NCBI GenBank assembly: GCA_007693505.1
Contig: REDL01000064.1
Span: 186,001-250,000, forward strand
From: Desulfovibrionales bacterium
GTDB taxonomy: Bacteria > Desulfobacterota > Desulfovibrionia > Desulfovibrionales > Desulfonatronaceae
Length of the DNA stretch: 64,000 nt
Reading direction: 5' to 3'
How positions within the stretch are numbered: position 1 is the first letter of the stretch; the number at the start of each line of letters is the position of its first letter. This document shows, one piece after another, positions 55,799 to 64,000 of this stretch. The notes under the pieces are model-generated. The model ran no database searches and was not told the DNA's origin. It saw only the letters and a list, made by a program, of their open reading frames with translations. The translations under genes and the position numbers were made by a program.

Positions 55799-55875
55799 TG
55801 GTAGCGGGGGGAGGATTTGAACCTCCGGCCTTCGGGTTATGAGCCCGACGAGCTGCCATACTGCTCCACCCCGCG
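55799..55875 (-). tRNA. initiator tRNA-fMet (CAT)
   Basis: 77 bases with encoded CCA end. The cloverleaf is complete; the anticodon CAT is at 55839-55841 in loop CTCATAA, flanked by three G-C pairs (GGG/CCC) in the anticodon stem. The first base C1 faces U72, unpaired. Both are hallmarks of the initiator tRNA rather than elongator Met. T-loop GTTCAAATC is normal. Confidence 0.97.
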
Positions 55876-56079
55876 CCAAAGAAATAGATATTTATAGATC
55901 CATCGGAAGGATGTCAACTGTTTTGAGTGCGCAAAGGAAGGTAACTTGTTTGCCATGGGTGAGCCCAAGGCATGTATCCCTTCAAAAAGCCAGGGCAATC
56001 CTGCTCTAGCTGAGATGCATGATGCAGTGCCTGTTTTTTTTCGGATGATGTATCTATTCAGCAAATCCGCCAAAAAGAT

Positions 56080-56160
56080 CTGGATACCGGCGTTCGCCGG
56101 TATGAGTGATGTAGATGCAGCTTGCCTCGATAAGTCATTCCGGCGAACGCCGGATTCCAG
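56080..56160. repeat. inverted pair of REP-like palindromes
   Basis: Two 26-base units, at 56080-56105 and 56135-56160, are complementary to each other with two mismatches. Each has its own palindromic core (CCGGCGTTCGCCGG or CCGGCGAACGCCGG). The outline TCATTCCGGCGAA... resembles common proteobacterial repeats; related fragments are at 29701-29732 and 63130-63139. Confidence 0.65.
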
Positions 56161-56221
56161 TGCAGGTGAATGACCATCCGCCGGATGAACTGAATAGTTA
56201 CCGGATGATAAAGAAACACAC

Positions 56222-56252
56222 TGGCAGGGCAGGCATCCTGCCTGCCCTGCCA
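56222..56252. repeat. 14-bp perfect hairpin
   Basis: Arms TGGCAGGGCAGGCA (56222-56235) and its complement (56239-56252) with a TCC loop. No U-run. Possibly another member of the local palindrome set. Confidence 0.55.
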
Positions 56253-56426
56253 AGAAAAGGGTTGCACGGGTTTTTGAGCAGTTACCAAGGTATGAAGACG
56301 GATGGACTCTGTAGAATTGCTGTTTTTCCAGGGGATCGCCTTGACTTCCGGGGCAGCTTACTTCAGATATTTGGATTGGTTTGGACCCAATTTTTTTCAC
56401 CACGATTTCGTCAATAAAGGCTTCCC

Positions 56427-59279
56427 ATGACCGAATATAAAAAAACCTTGAACCTGCCCCAAACTTCCTTTCCCATGCGCGCCAATTTGAACCAGAATGA
56501 ACCCAAGATGCTGGCTTTTTGGGAAGAGAATAATGCGTATGAGGCGATGATCGCCTCCAACGAAGGAGCATCGACCTTTGTCTTGCATGATGGACCGCCC
56601 TATGCCAACGGGCACATTCACCTGGGGACAGCCCTGAATAAGGTTCTCAAGGATATCATTGTCAAGTCCCGGAACATGCAGGGGGTGCGTGCAGAGTACG
56701 TGCCCGGCTGGGATTGTCATGGCCTGCCCATTGAATTGAAGGTGGAGCAGGAGTTTAAATTGAAGCAGAAGTCTGTTTCCACCCTGGATATTCGGGCTCG
56801 ATGCCGGGAGTACGCCCAGAAGTATCTGGACATTCAGCGTGAGGAGTTCAAGCGATTGGGCGTGCTGGGAACCTGGGACGATCCTTATCTGACCATGAAG
56901 CCGGCATACGAGGCCGCTACAGCCCGGGAACTGGCCCGCTTTATGGCCAAAGGGGCGGTAGTCCGCAACAAGAAGCCGGTGCACTGGTGCTGTTCCTGCG
57001 AAACGGCTCTGGCCGAAGCCGAGGTGGAGTATGGAGAGCACGGCTCACCGTCCATCTTCGTGGCCTTTCCAATGGATGGCAGTCGGTTGGACGAGGTGTT
57101 TCCAAGTCTTGGAGACGGGCCCATGTCCATCGTGATCTGGACAACCACGCCCTGGACCATTCCGGACAACATGGCCGTGGCCGTGCACCCGGAGTTCAGT
57201 TACTCCCTGGTGCTGGCCGATGGAGCGCATTTTATTCTGGCCGAGGAGCTGGTCCCGCGGTTGCGCGACATCTTTGGTTGGAGGGACGTCGACGTATTGG
57301 GCAGCGTGCCTGGACAGCGTCTGGAAGGGTTGCATGCGCAACATCCTTTTTATGATCGCCCCTCCCCCATTGTTCTCGCGGACTACGTTACCCTGGAAGC
57401 AGGGACCGGTTGCGTGCACACCGCTCCGGGACATGGTCGGGACGACTATGAAACCGGCTTGCGCTATGGCTTGGAAACCCTGTCCCCGCTGGATGATCGA
57501 GGATGCTTTTTCTCTCAAACCGAGCTGGTCGGCGGCCTGAGCGTCTTTCAGGCCAATCCGGAGGTCATTCGCATCCTTGAAGAAAATGGGCGCTTATTGG
57601 CCCAGGAGAAGATCACCCACTCCTACCCTCATTGTTGGCGATGCTCCAAGCCGGTTATTTTTCGGGCCACCATGCAGTGGTTCATATCCATGCAGGAGGA
57701 CGATTTGCGCGGCAAGGCGCTGCGTGAAATCAACGAGAAAGTGCGCTGGATTCCGGGCTGGGGCCGGGAGCGGATCCACAACATGATCGCCAACCGACCG
57801 GACTGGTGCATCTCTCGGCAACGCAACTGGGGAGTGCCCATCGTGGCCTTGATCTGCAAAGAGTGCGGCCATACCTATACGGATTCGGAATGGGTCTTTT
57901 CCATTGTGGATCGGTTCGCTGGTCATGAACGGGGCGCGGACTATTGGTTTGAAGCCGCCCTTCACGAGGTGGTTCCGGCCGGATTAACCTGCCCGGAATG
58001 TGCATCGACTTCCTGGGAGAAGGAGGACGACATCCTGGATGTCTGGTTCGACTCCGGAACCAGTTTTGCCGCGGTCCTGGAGCAACGGGCTGAATGCGCC
58101 TTCCCGGCGGATCTCTACCTGGAGGGCTCGGATCAGCATCGTGGCTGGTTCCACAGCTCCCTCCTGGCCGCGGTGGGCACCCGGGGCACGGCTCCGTACA
58201 AGGCGGTCCTGACCCATGGCTACGTGGTGGACGCCAATGGCCGCAAGATGTCCAAATCCGTGGGTAATGTCGTCGCTCCCCAGGAGATCATCAAGCAGTA
58301 CGGCGCAGAAATCCTGCGGCTTTGGGTGGCTTCCGAGGACTACCAGGACGATGTACGCATCTCCACGGAAACCCTGAACCGTCTTGTGGACGCGTATCGC
58401 CGGATCCGGAACACCTGTCGTTTCCTGCTGGGCAACCTGTACGACTTCCATCCCGAAGAGCACGCTGTGCCTGTGGATAATCTGTTGCCCCTGGATCGGT
58501 TCGCCCTGGATCTGATCAATCGGCGGCATGCCAGAATGGTCAAGGCTTACGATCAGTACGAGTTCCATAAGGTCTTCCATACGCTGCATAACGTGTGCGT
58601 TACGGACCTTAGCTCCTTTTATCTGGATATTGTCAAAGATCGTTTGTACGTGTCCGCGACGGACGGGTTAGCCAGGCGTTCGGCCCAGACCGTGCTCTGG
58701 AAAACCCTGGAGACGTTACTGGCGGATATGGCCCCGATTCTGAGCTTCACCGCGGAGGAAATCTATCAGCATCTGCCTGAGAACGTCCGCGGAAAATCCC
58801 CCAGTGTTTTTGGACTGCGATTTCATTCCGCGGACAAGTCGGCTACCGCCGCGAACTTTGCACCTCTGGCTGAAGAACAACGCCAAACCTGGGAAACCGT
58901 GATTCGCGTCCGCGCGGAGGTCACCAAGGCCATCGAGCCGGTGCGCAAGTCCGGAGTGGTGGGGCATTCCCTGGATACGGAGGTGACCCTCTTCGCTCAC
59001 GACGATCTACTGGAAGTGCTCCAGCCTCTGGACTCGATGCTCAGGGAGGTGTTCATTGTCTCCAAGGTCTGTTTTCGTCCGGAAAAAGAGGCCCCTGCTG
59101 TCGCGGCCACCGACGGGACGGCCGGCATATACGTGAGTGAGGAGGTTAGCGGATTGACAATCACCGTGGCCCCGGCTCCGGGCCTGAAATGCCCTCGATG
59201 CTGGGTTTACAGCGAAGAACTGGACACAGCTGGTGATGCGGTCTGTCCACGTTGCCAGGACGCCCTGGAGGGTCGATGA
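56427..59279 (+). CDS. ileS: isoleucyl-tRNA synthetase
   Basis: 950 residues. HIGH-type motif in [16 protein letters not shown] in [12 protein letters not shown], and the editing domain in between; the C-terminal zinc site is CPRCWVY with CPRCQDAL. It attaches isoleucine to tRNA and edits misactivated valine. Followed by lspA with a 4-base overlap, a known ileS-lspA arrangement. Confidence 0.97.
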   Translation: MTEYKKTLNLPQTSFPMRANLNQNEPKMLAFWEENNAYEAMIASNEGASTFVLHDGPPYANGHIHLGTALNKVLKDIIVKSRNMQGVRAEYVPGWDCHGLPIELKVEQEFKLKQKSVSTLDIRARCREYAQKYLDIQREEFKRLGVLGTWDDPYLTMKPAYEAATARELARFMAKGAVVRNKKPVHWCCSCETALAEAEVEYGEHGSPSIFVAFPMDGSRLDEVFPSLGDGPMSIVIWTTTPWTIPDNMAVAVHPEFSYSLVLADGAHFILAEELVPRLRDIFGWRDVDVLGSVPGQRLEGLHAQHPFYDRPSPIVLADYVTLEAGTGCVHTAPGHGRDDYETGLRYGLETLSPLDDRGCFFSQTELVGGLSVFQANPEVIRILEENGRLLAQEKITHSYPHCWRCSKPVIFRATMQWFISMQEDDLRGKALREINEKVRWIPGWGRERIHNMIANRPDWCISRQRNWGVPIVALICKECGHTYTDSEWVFSIVDRFAGHERGADYWFEAALHEVVPAGLTCPECASTSWEKEDDILDVWFDSGTSFAAVLEQRAECAFPADLYLEGSDQHRGWFHSSLLAAVGTRGTAPYKAVLTHGYVVDANGRKMSKSVGNVVAPQEIIKQYGAEILRLWVASEDYQDDVRISTETLNRLVDAYRRIRNTCRFLLGNLYDFHPEEHAVPVDNLLPLDRFALDLINRRHARMVKAYDQYEFHKVFHTLHNVCVTDLSSFYLDIVKDRLYVSATDGLARRSAQTVLWKTLETLLADMAPILSFTAEEIYQHLPENVRGKSPSVFGLRFHSADKSATAANFAPLAEEQRQTWETVIRVRAEVTKAIEPVRKSGVVGHSLDTEVTLFAHDDLLEVLQPLDSMLREVFIVSKVCFRPEKEAPAVAATDGTAGIYVSEEVSGLTITVAPAPGLKCPRCWVYSEELDTAGDAVCPRCQDALEGR

Positions 59280-59779
59280 TGGCACCCCGTTACCGCCTTG
59301 TTTCCATTCTGGCTGTACTGGTGCTGGTCCTGGACCAGGCCACGAAGCTTTGGGTGGCCTCGGTGCTCCCTCTGTGGACTTCCAAGACGGTCATTCCCGG
59401 CTTTTTCAATCTGGTGCATGTTTTGAACAAAGGGGCGGCGTTCGGATTTCTGAGCGATATGGATGCCGCCTGGCGACCGTATTTTTTCCTTGGCGTGACT
59501 GCGCTGGCCGTGGTGCTTATCCTGCATTTGCTGCGCACGGTTCCCAGAGAGGATACGGTTTTGTTTACGGCCTTAGGCCTGATTCTGGGTGGAGCCATGG
59601 GCAACCTGGTGGACCGGATCCGGCTGGGTGAAGTCATCGATTTCCTGGATTTTCACATCGGCCAGCATCACTGGCCGGCATTCAATGTCGCGGATATCGC
59701 CATCAGTGTCGGTTCCGTTTTGTTGCTGGTCTCGGTCTACAGAACCCGGCGTTACGGGCTTACGCCCAAGGACGAATAG
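59276..59779 (+). CDS. lspA: lipoprotein signal peptidase (signal peptidase II)
   Basis: 167 residues, four membrane helices. Catalytic Asp residues are in [10 protein letters not shown] and FNVADIAIS; the N-terminal LVLDQATK is also typical. It removes lipoprotein signal peptides in the inner membrane. The ATG at 59276 overlaps the ileS stop and has a GGAGG site. Several lipoproteins in this window are its predicted substrates. Confidence 0.95.
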   Translation: MMAPRYRLVSILAVLVLVLDQATKLWVASVLPLWTSKTVIPGFFNLVHVLNKGAAFGFLSDMDAAWRPYFFLGVTALAVVLILHLLRTVPREDTVLFTALGLILGGAMGNLVDRIRLGEVIDFLDFHIGQHHWPAFNVADIAISVGSVLLLVSVYRTRRYGLTPKDE

Positions 59780-59824
59780 AAGTCTGGGAAGGACGAGACT
59801 GCCGCAAACCATGGAGAAGTGCGT

Positions 59825-60040
59825 ATGTTTGATCTGCCAACGTCACAACTGCTCTTGATTCTGGTGGCATTGACCTTGCCGATTCTGCCAAATTTATGGG
59901 CGATTTGGCATTCATTTCACGCCGATTTCGCCACCCATCAGGAAAAGATGGTCTGGATCGCGGTCAGTGTCTTCGTGCCCGTCCTGGGCGGTCTGGCCTA
60001 CGTGATCTGGGGACGAAAACGAGTCCGGAGGAAACAATGA
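59825..60040 (+). CDS. small PLDc_N-type membrane protein
   Basis: 71 residues, two membrane helices, the pattern of the PLDc_N (phospholipase D-nuclease N-terminal) family: LPNLWAIWHSF and VWIAVSVFVPVLGGLAYVIWG. Function unknown; often a small envelope protein. The ATG at 59825 has a GGAG site nine bases upstream; the GTG at 59819 is too close to it. Overlaps the next gene by 4 bases (ATGA). Confidence 0.75.
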   Translation: MFDLPTSQLLLILVALTLPILPNLWAIWHSFHADFATHQEKMVWIAVSVFVPVLGGLAYVIWGRKRVRRKQ

Positions 60041-60975
60041 GTTATCGATTGATTGTTTTATTGCTTTGTCTCTTCATGGTGTCCTGCGTGACGACCCGTA
60101 CCGAGATGGACACCCTCTCCGCACGGGTGTGGGACCAGGACCAGCAGCAGCGCCGGCTCCAGGGCCAGTTGGCCGCTCTGGATCAGGAGTTGACGCGGCT
60201 GCTCACGGAAATGGAAGGAGTGAGCACTCCGTTGCGGGCCACCCAGGCAAATCTCTGGGCCGAGGTTGAAGCCCTGCGCATTCAGACCGCGACCATGCAG
60301 GGACAGATGGAGGAATTGCAACGTCTGCTTCAGGGGGAGGGCTCCGGAGCGGCGGGTGGGCATATCGCCGATCTTGGTCGCCACGTGGCGTTTCTGGATC
60401 GTTCCGTGACCATGATCGCCAGTCAGCTCGCCCTGGATCTTGGACCCAGGCCGGGAGTCTCCACCGGTGCGATGGCATCCTTGCCGGACGGCGCATTCGA
60501 CGGACCAGGTCAACTTGTCATGGTCGACCCGGACGTGTTGATGCCGGGACGTCCCGAACCGCCCGCTACCCAGACCAGAACGGCCTCCGCGGATGATCCG
60601 GCTCAGGCTCTCTATGACTTGGCCCTGCAGGCGTTTCACGAACGCAACTATGTCCAGGCCCAGCGGATGTGGCAGGAATTCGCCACGACATTTCCCGAGC
60701 ACGACCTGGTCTCCAATGCCTTGTTTTGGCAAGGGGAAAGTTTTTTTCAGATGCAGGACTACGGGCAGGCCATTTTGGCGTACCAGGATGTGATCAGCAA
60801 ACACCCTGGTAGCAATAAATATGCTGCATCCATGCTCAAGCAGGGAGCGTCCTTTTTTCGCTTGGGCAAGGACAGGGCCGGCGCATTGGTTCTCGAGGAT
60901 CTAGCCGATCGTTTTCCGGATCAGCCAGAAGCCGCCCGGGCCAAGAACCTCTTGGATGAACATCGTGGACGCTAG
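60037..60975 (+). CDS. cpoB: CpoB/YbgF-like lipoprotein with TPR repeats
   Basis: 312 residues. The signal peptide ends in VSC, a lipobox-like MVSC. A coiled coil (about 25-130) is followed by a TPR region (AQALYDLALQAFHERNYVQA, then NALFWQGESFFQMQDYGQAI) as in the Tol-Pal accessory protein CpoB. No tol-pal genes are nearby. It probably acts in the periplasm on envelope constriction or peptidoglycan synthesis. Confidence 0.8.
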   Translation: MSYRLIVLLLCLFMVSCVTTRTEMDTLSARVWDQDQQQRRLQGQLAALDQELTRLLTEMEGVSTPLRATQANLWAEVEALRIQTATMQGQMEELQRLLQGEGSGAAGGHIADLGRHVAFLDRSVTMIASQLALDLGPRPGVSTGAMASLPDGAFDGPGQLVMVDPDVLMPGRPEPPATQTRTASADDPAQALYDLALQAFHERNYVQAQRMWQEFATTFPEHDLVSNALFWQGESFFQMQDYGQAILAYQDVISKHPGSNKYAASMLKQGASFFRLGKDRAGALVLEDLADRFPDQPEAARAKNLLDEHRGR

Positions 60976-61100
60976 ATGTGAACATCTGCGACGGGGAAGC
61001 GGCGAGTTCACCCCCAAGGAAATGGGTTTTTTCACATGTTTTGTTGCGCGCATTGAACCGTAAATCTCGATCACCTCTTTACCGATAAGTTGCCAAGATC

Positions 61101-61550
61101 ATGTCCAAAACCAAGGAAACGCTCTGTCTGACCTTCCCTCCGGAAGTCTCCGGTCAACCAGTGGTCTGTAATCTGGTCCGGATTAACGATCTGGATTTCA
61201 ACATTCTCAAGGCCCGAATATCCCCGAAGCAGGAGGGCCAGATGACATTGGAGATCATCGGTGATCGCAAACAATGTCGCGCGGGGATGCGTTATCTCAA
61301 GGAGTTGGGGGTGAAGATCACTCCCGTGGCCCAGAAGATTCAGCGGATCGAAGATTCCTGCGTCCATTGCGGTCTGTGCACGGCCCTGTGCCCGACCAAG
61401 GCGCTGCGGATGGATCTGAACAGCCGGGAAGTGCTGTTCTTACGCGAGAAATGCTCGGCTTGTGGTCTTTGCACCAGTTTGTGCCCTGTGCGGGCCATGG
61501 TTTTGGAAACCGAAAACGGTATTTGGGAGGCCATCGCGGAGGGTGCATGA
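61101..61550 (+). CDS. NIL-domain ferredoxin
   Basis: 149 residues. An N-terminal NIL domain (about 10-80) is followed by two 4Fe-4S motifs, CVHCGLCTALCP and CSACGLCTSLCP. In sulfate reducers and methanogens a NIL-ferredoxin pairs with a DUF39 protein to make homocysteine from aspartate semialdehyde and sulfide; no DUF39 gene is next to it here. Overlaps the following PilZ gene by 4 bases. Confidence 0.85.
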   Translation: MSKTKETLCLTFPPEVSGQPVVCNLVRINDLDFNILKARISPKQEGQMTLEIIGDRKQCRAGMRYLKELGVKITPVAQKIQRIEDSCVHCGLCTALCPTKALRMDLNSREVLFLREKCSACGLCTSLCPVRAMVLETENGIWEAIAEGA

Positions 61551-62080
61551 GCGAACAGAAGCGAACCTATTCCAGGGTGGAGACCTTTTTCCCCGGACGA
61601 CTTCGGATTCTCGCTCCCGGTGAGGAGAATCCTCTTTACCAGGGGTGCTCCGGGTGTGAGCCTGCCCAAGGAACGGCTTTGCGTCCCAAAGGAACGAATC
61701 TTCCGGAGTCGGTATTGGATTTTCTGGAAACCATCAACGCGAAACTGGATATGCTGTTGAGCCTGGCCAACCGGGGCCATCTGGAAAGCTCCTTTCCTGT
61801 TGCCGTGAACATCGTGGAGATCAGCGGAGCCGGCTTGATTTTTACCGCGGACCGGGAGTTCGCATTGGACGATCGGCTGGAGGTGGTTCTTTTCCTGAGC
61901 CAATTCCCGCTGCAAATGGCCGGCGCCTTGGGACGCATTCATCGTCGAGACGATCGGGCAGGAAGGTCAGCCTGGGCCGTCGACTTTACGTTCATTCGCG
62001 AGCAAGATCGAGAGGCCATCGTTCGTTTCGTATTCCAGCAACAACGGGAGCGCATCCGGGAGAGCAAACAATGGAACTGA
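61547..62080 (+). CDS. PilZ-domain protein
   Basis: 177 residues. The RTYSRVETFFPGR stretch has the RxxxR c-di-GMP motif, and VEISGAGLIF fits the second element ([D/N]xSxxG, with Glu here). A central, possibly helical segment (LDFLETINAKLDMLLSL) resembles the PilZN/DUF-type connectors. It would bind c-di-GMP in the cytoplasm. Located between the NIL-ferredoxin and the kinase-like gene with overlaps on both sides. Confidence 0.8.
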   Translation: MSEQKRTYSRVETFFPGRLRILAPGEENPLYQGCSGCEPAQGTALRPKGTNLPESVLDFLETINAKLDMLLSLANRGHLESSFPVAVNIVEISGAGLIFTADREFALDDRLEVVLFLSQFPLQMAGALGRIHRRDDRAGRSAWAVDFTFIREQDREAIVRFVFQQQRERIRESKQWN

Positions 62081-62763
62081 CCGCTTCCTTGTTGGATCTT
62101 GCCGCCGAGCGATGTCGCGCCAATGCAGGAGACATGCTCAACGGCATCGTGCACAACCTGAATAATCCCGTACACGCCATGGCCATGCAGACCGAACTGC
62201 TCCAAAACACTCTGAGAAAAGAAGGTTTGGATGCTCTGCGATCCAACCTTCAAGAGAAAAGCAGCCGTTTGCAACGGGTCGGCGAAGAGTTGAAGGCCCA
62301 ACTGGAAACGCTTGCCTGGCGGGACGCTTACGTTTCCCGGAATCGTCAACTGATCGATCCCATGCACTTCGGCTCGTGGCTGCTTCAGTTTTGGCAGGGG
62401 AACTTGTTGTTCAAGCATGGCGTTTCCACAACACTTGTAACGGAACCTGCTCCACCCCATTTGCAAGCCATCCCCTTGGCCTTGACCTGGTGTTTCGAGG
62501 AACCTTTGAGGGCGTTGTTGCAGTTCGCCCAGATCCAAGGCTCTCAGGACACAATCGATTTGGTCTTTGAGCTTGGACCTGCTTCGGATTCCGGACTTTT
62601 GGCGAGGATGACCGCGACGTGCTTAACAGAGCAGCCAATGGTCGAGCGCTGGGAAATTGATCACGCTCGAGAGCTCCAAGAATTGACGGGTTTTCTTGGC
62701 TGGGAGTGGGAAGCGGTGATGAAGCCCGTCGGCCTGACGGTACGGCTGGCCATACCTGGATAA
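62071..62763 (+). CDS. histidine-kinase-like protein with degenerate ATPase domain
   Basis: 230 residues, no membrane segment. The start has an H-box-like segment: GIVHNLNNPVHAMAMQTEL, with the candidate phospho-His followed by Asn-Leu-Asn-Asn-Pro as in HisKA proteins. No N-box or G-box is seen in the rest, so it may be a phosphotransfer protein rather than an active kinase. Overlaps the PilZ gene by 10 bases, so it probably works with it. Confidence 0.6.
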   Translation: MELTASLLDLAAERCRANAGDMLNGIVHNLNNPVHAMAMQTELLQNTLRKEGLDALRSNLQEKSSRLQRVGEELKAQLETLAWRDAYVSRNRQLIDPMHFGSWLLQFWQGNLLFKHGVSTTLVTEPAPPHLQAIPLALTWCFEEPLRALLQFAQIQGSQDTIDLVFELGPASDSGLLARMTATCLTEQPMVERWEIDHARELQELTGFLGWEWEAVMKPVGLTVRLAIPG

Positions 62764-62791
62764 CTCGTTGCAAACGATGGAAGGTTAACCG

Positions 62792-63115
62792 ATGAGCACA
62801 GAGTCCGAGTCAATGAATGTATTGGCGGAGTTGTCCATTTTTCCCATGGACAAGGGCGAAAGTCTGGCACCGTTTGTGGCCAGGGCCGTGGCGATTATCC
62901 AGCAAAGCGGGCTGGCGTACCGGTTTGGGCCCATGAGCACCGTTGTGGAGGGTCGTTGGGACCAGGTGATGGATGTGGTGACCAGCTGTCAGCAGGATCT
63001 GGCCGCGGACTGCGATAGGATTCTGGTTTACCTGCGCCTGGATTGCCGGAGGAACAGGGAGGACGCCATCCTGTCCAAGGTTCGTTCCGTGGAAACGATG
63101 CTTACATGTAAGTGA
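62792..63115 (+). CDS. thiamine-binding (MTH1187/YkoF-like) protein
   Basis: 107 residues of the MTH1187 family: LAELSIFPMDKGESLAPFVARAV, then GPMSTVVEGRWDQVMDVV. These small proteins bind thiamine in YqgV/YkoF-type systems; the exact role is unclear. GGAAGG site before the ATG. A start at Met8 is also possible. Confidence 0.75.
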   Translation: MSTESESMNVLAELSIFPMDKGESLAPFVARAVAIIQQSGLAYRFGPMSTVVEGRWDQVMDVVTSCQQDLAADCDRILVYLRLDCRRNREDAILSKVRSVETMLTCK

Positions 63116-63162
63116 CGAGATACTTGCTCATTCCGGCGAATTCCCGACATAATTTCTGGACG

Positions 63163-63207
63163 AGAGCCCGACCTTGAAGCGCTGCATGGCGTACGAGGTT
63201 GGGCTCT
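63163..63207 (+). terminator. intrinsic terminator
   Basis: Twelve-bp stem AGAGCCCGACCT (63163-63174) and its near-complement at 63196-63207 (one G-U pair), followed by UGUCUUG. It lies about 50 bases past the thiamine-binding gene. Confidence 0.6.
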
Positions 63208-63255
63208 TGTCTTGCATGATCAGCACCTCCGCTCACGGATAAAAAGGCATGCACC

Positions 63256-64000
63256 ATGACCCTGGATCAGTTGACGATTTTCTGTATTCTTTTGGCCACC
63301 ATGGCCATGTTCATCTGGGGCAAATGGCGGCATGACATGGTGGCCGCGGGGGGCCTGCTGGCCTGTGTTTTCACCGGGCTTGTGCCTGGTGCGGACGCCT
63401 TTACGGGGTTCGGACACCCCGCGGTGATCACCGTGGTCTGCGTTTTGGTTCTCAGCCATGGTCTGGAGGTTTCGGGAGCCGTGGATCAGTTGGCCCGTCG
63501 TGTTCTGCCCGCATCCGCCGGCCCGACCAGGACCATTGCCTCGTTGACCGGCCTCGGCGCACTGCTTTCCGGATTCATGAACAACGTGGGCGCGATGGCC
63601 TTGCTGATGCCGGTGGGCTTCAAGGCTTCGGCCAAGCTGGGGATAACTCCGGGTAAGGTTCTGATGCCCCTGGCTTTCGGGTCGATTCTTGGTGGAACGA
63701 TTACCTTGATCGGGACCCCGCCGAACCTGATTGTTTCCGGTTTTCGTGCGGAAGCCGGTCTGGGTGGGTTCAACATGTTTGATTTTGCTCCAGTGGGACT
63801 GGTGGTGACAGCGGTTGGTCTGTTGTTCATCTCTCTCATTGGCTGGCGGTTGGTTCCGTCCCGGAAACAGTCGGATGCCGATGATTTCGACACGGCGGTC
63901 TATACGACGGAAGTGCGCATTACCGAGGACAGCAAGGCCGCGGGCAAACGTCTGCGGGAGGTGGAGCGGGTTCTGAATGAGGCCGATGCCATGATTGTGG
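63256..64000 (+). CDS. SLC13-type permease with RCK/TrkA-C region (partial)
   Basis: 248 codons open to the right edge. Membrane helices with the SLC13 pattern: FMNNVGAMALLMPVGF and GTITLIGTPPNLIVSGF, where NNVG and TPPN are the two substrate/sodium loops. Beginning of a cytoplasmic RCK_C-like domain after residue 215. Family members carry di/tricarboxylates or sulfate. In a sulfate reducer sulfate uptake is one possibility; the substrate is not determinable. The ATG at 63256 has an AAAAAGG upstream. Confidence 0.85.
   Translation, partial: MTLDQLTIFCILLATMAMFIWGKWRHDMVAAGGLLACVFTGLVPGADAFTGFGHPAVITVVCVLVLSHGLEVSGAVDQLARRVLPASAGPTRTIASLTGLGALLSGFMNNVGAMALLMPVGFKASAKLGITPGKVLMPLAFGSILGGTITLIGTPPNLIVSGFRAEAGLGGFNMFDFAPVGLVVTAVGLLFISLIGWRLVPSRKQSDADDFDTAVYTTEVRITEDSKAAGKRLREVERVLNEADAMIV

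Larger units (their letters stand above)
55876..56426. other. intergenic region upstream of ileS with palindromic repeats
   Basis: 551 bases. It holds a pair of REP-like palindromes in inverted orientation (56080-56105 and 56135-56160) and a 14-bp perfect hairpin (56222-56252). The ileS promoter must lie in 56260-56420. No ORF is credible. Confidence 0.6.

Overview
This window reads as a chromosomal segment of a sulfate-reducing deltaproteobacterium (Desulfovibrionales-like; the genus is not determinable here). The evidence is a periplasmic [NiFe] hydrogenase operon, a strict-anaerobe oxygen-defence cluster (flavodiiron protein, two rubredoxins, desulfoferrodoxin, rubrerythrin, PerR-type Fur protein), a heme-type chemoreceptor with a multiheme cytochrome c, type III glutamine synthetase, and an archaeal-type entry into the shikimate pathway fused into one aro-tyr-trp supraoperon. 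No CRISPR array, rRNA, prophage or intact insertion sequence was seen.

Layout. 1-8.5 kb: a leftward cluster (glutamine-synthetase-like ligase, C45 amidohydrolase, solute-binding protein, permease running off the edge), divergent from a histidine kinase and a sigma-54 activator. 8.5-14.5 kb: a MITE-like repeat, trmFO with a small unknown gene, then a branched-chain-type binding lipoprotein coupled to a hybrid kinase. 14.5-23 kb: an MrfA-type helicase fused to an MrfB-type exonuclease, an MBL hydrolase, a PhoU/kinase fusion, an M29 aminopeptidase, a CsgG-like lipoprotein and a second copy of the MITE-like repeat. 23-30 kb: NicO-type transporter, buk, ptb and an IlvH-like ACT protein (overlapping genes), then glnN behind a sigma-54 promoter. 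30-33 kb: hydrogenase genes hynA, hynB and a maturation protease. 33.6-37 kb: oxygen defence. 37.4-40 kb: heme chemoreceptor and tetraheme cytochrome. 40-52.4 kb: the aromatic supraoperon. 52.6-64 kb: LysM protein, U32 protein, initiator tRNA, ileS-lspA, small envelope genes, NIL-ferredoxin, a PilZ/degenerate-kinase pair, a thiamine-binding protein and a truncated SLC13-type permease.

Three observations stand out. (1) The hydrogenase large subunit has one in-frame TGA exactly at the second Cys of its N-terminal CxxC motif, a bridging Ni-Fe ligand, while the C-terminal CxxC is intact. (2) The aromatic supraoperon is preceded by a 35-codon leader ORF with a run FYFGFFYFW, followed by an intrinsic terminator. 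(3) Inside the same operon, the tyrA reading frame ends with three consecutive Trp codons upstream of a second terminator with competing pairings, just before trpE; the end of an enzyme gene may serve as the trp leader peptide. Together (2) and (3) suggest two-tier ribosome-mediated attenuation. All functional calls are from reading motifs and layout; no database search or folding calculation was run.
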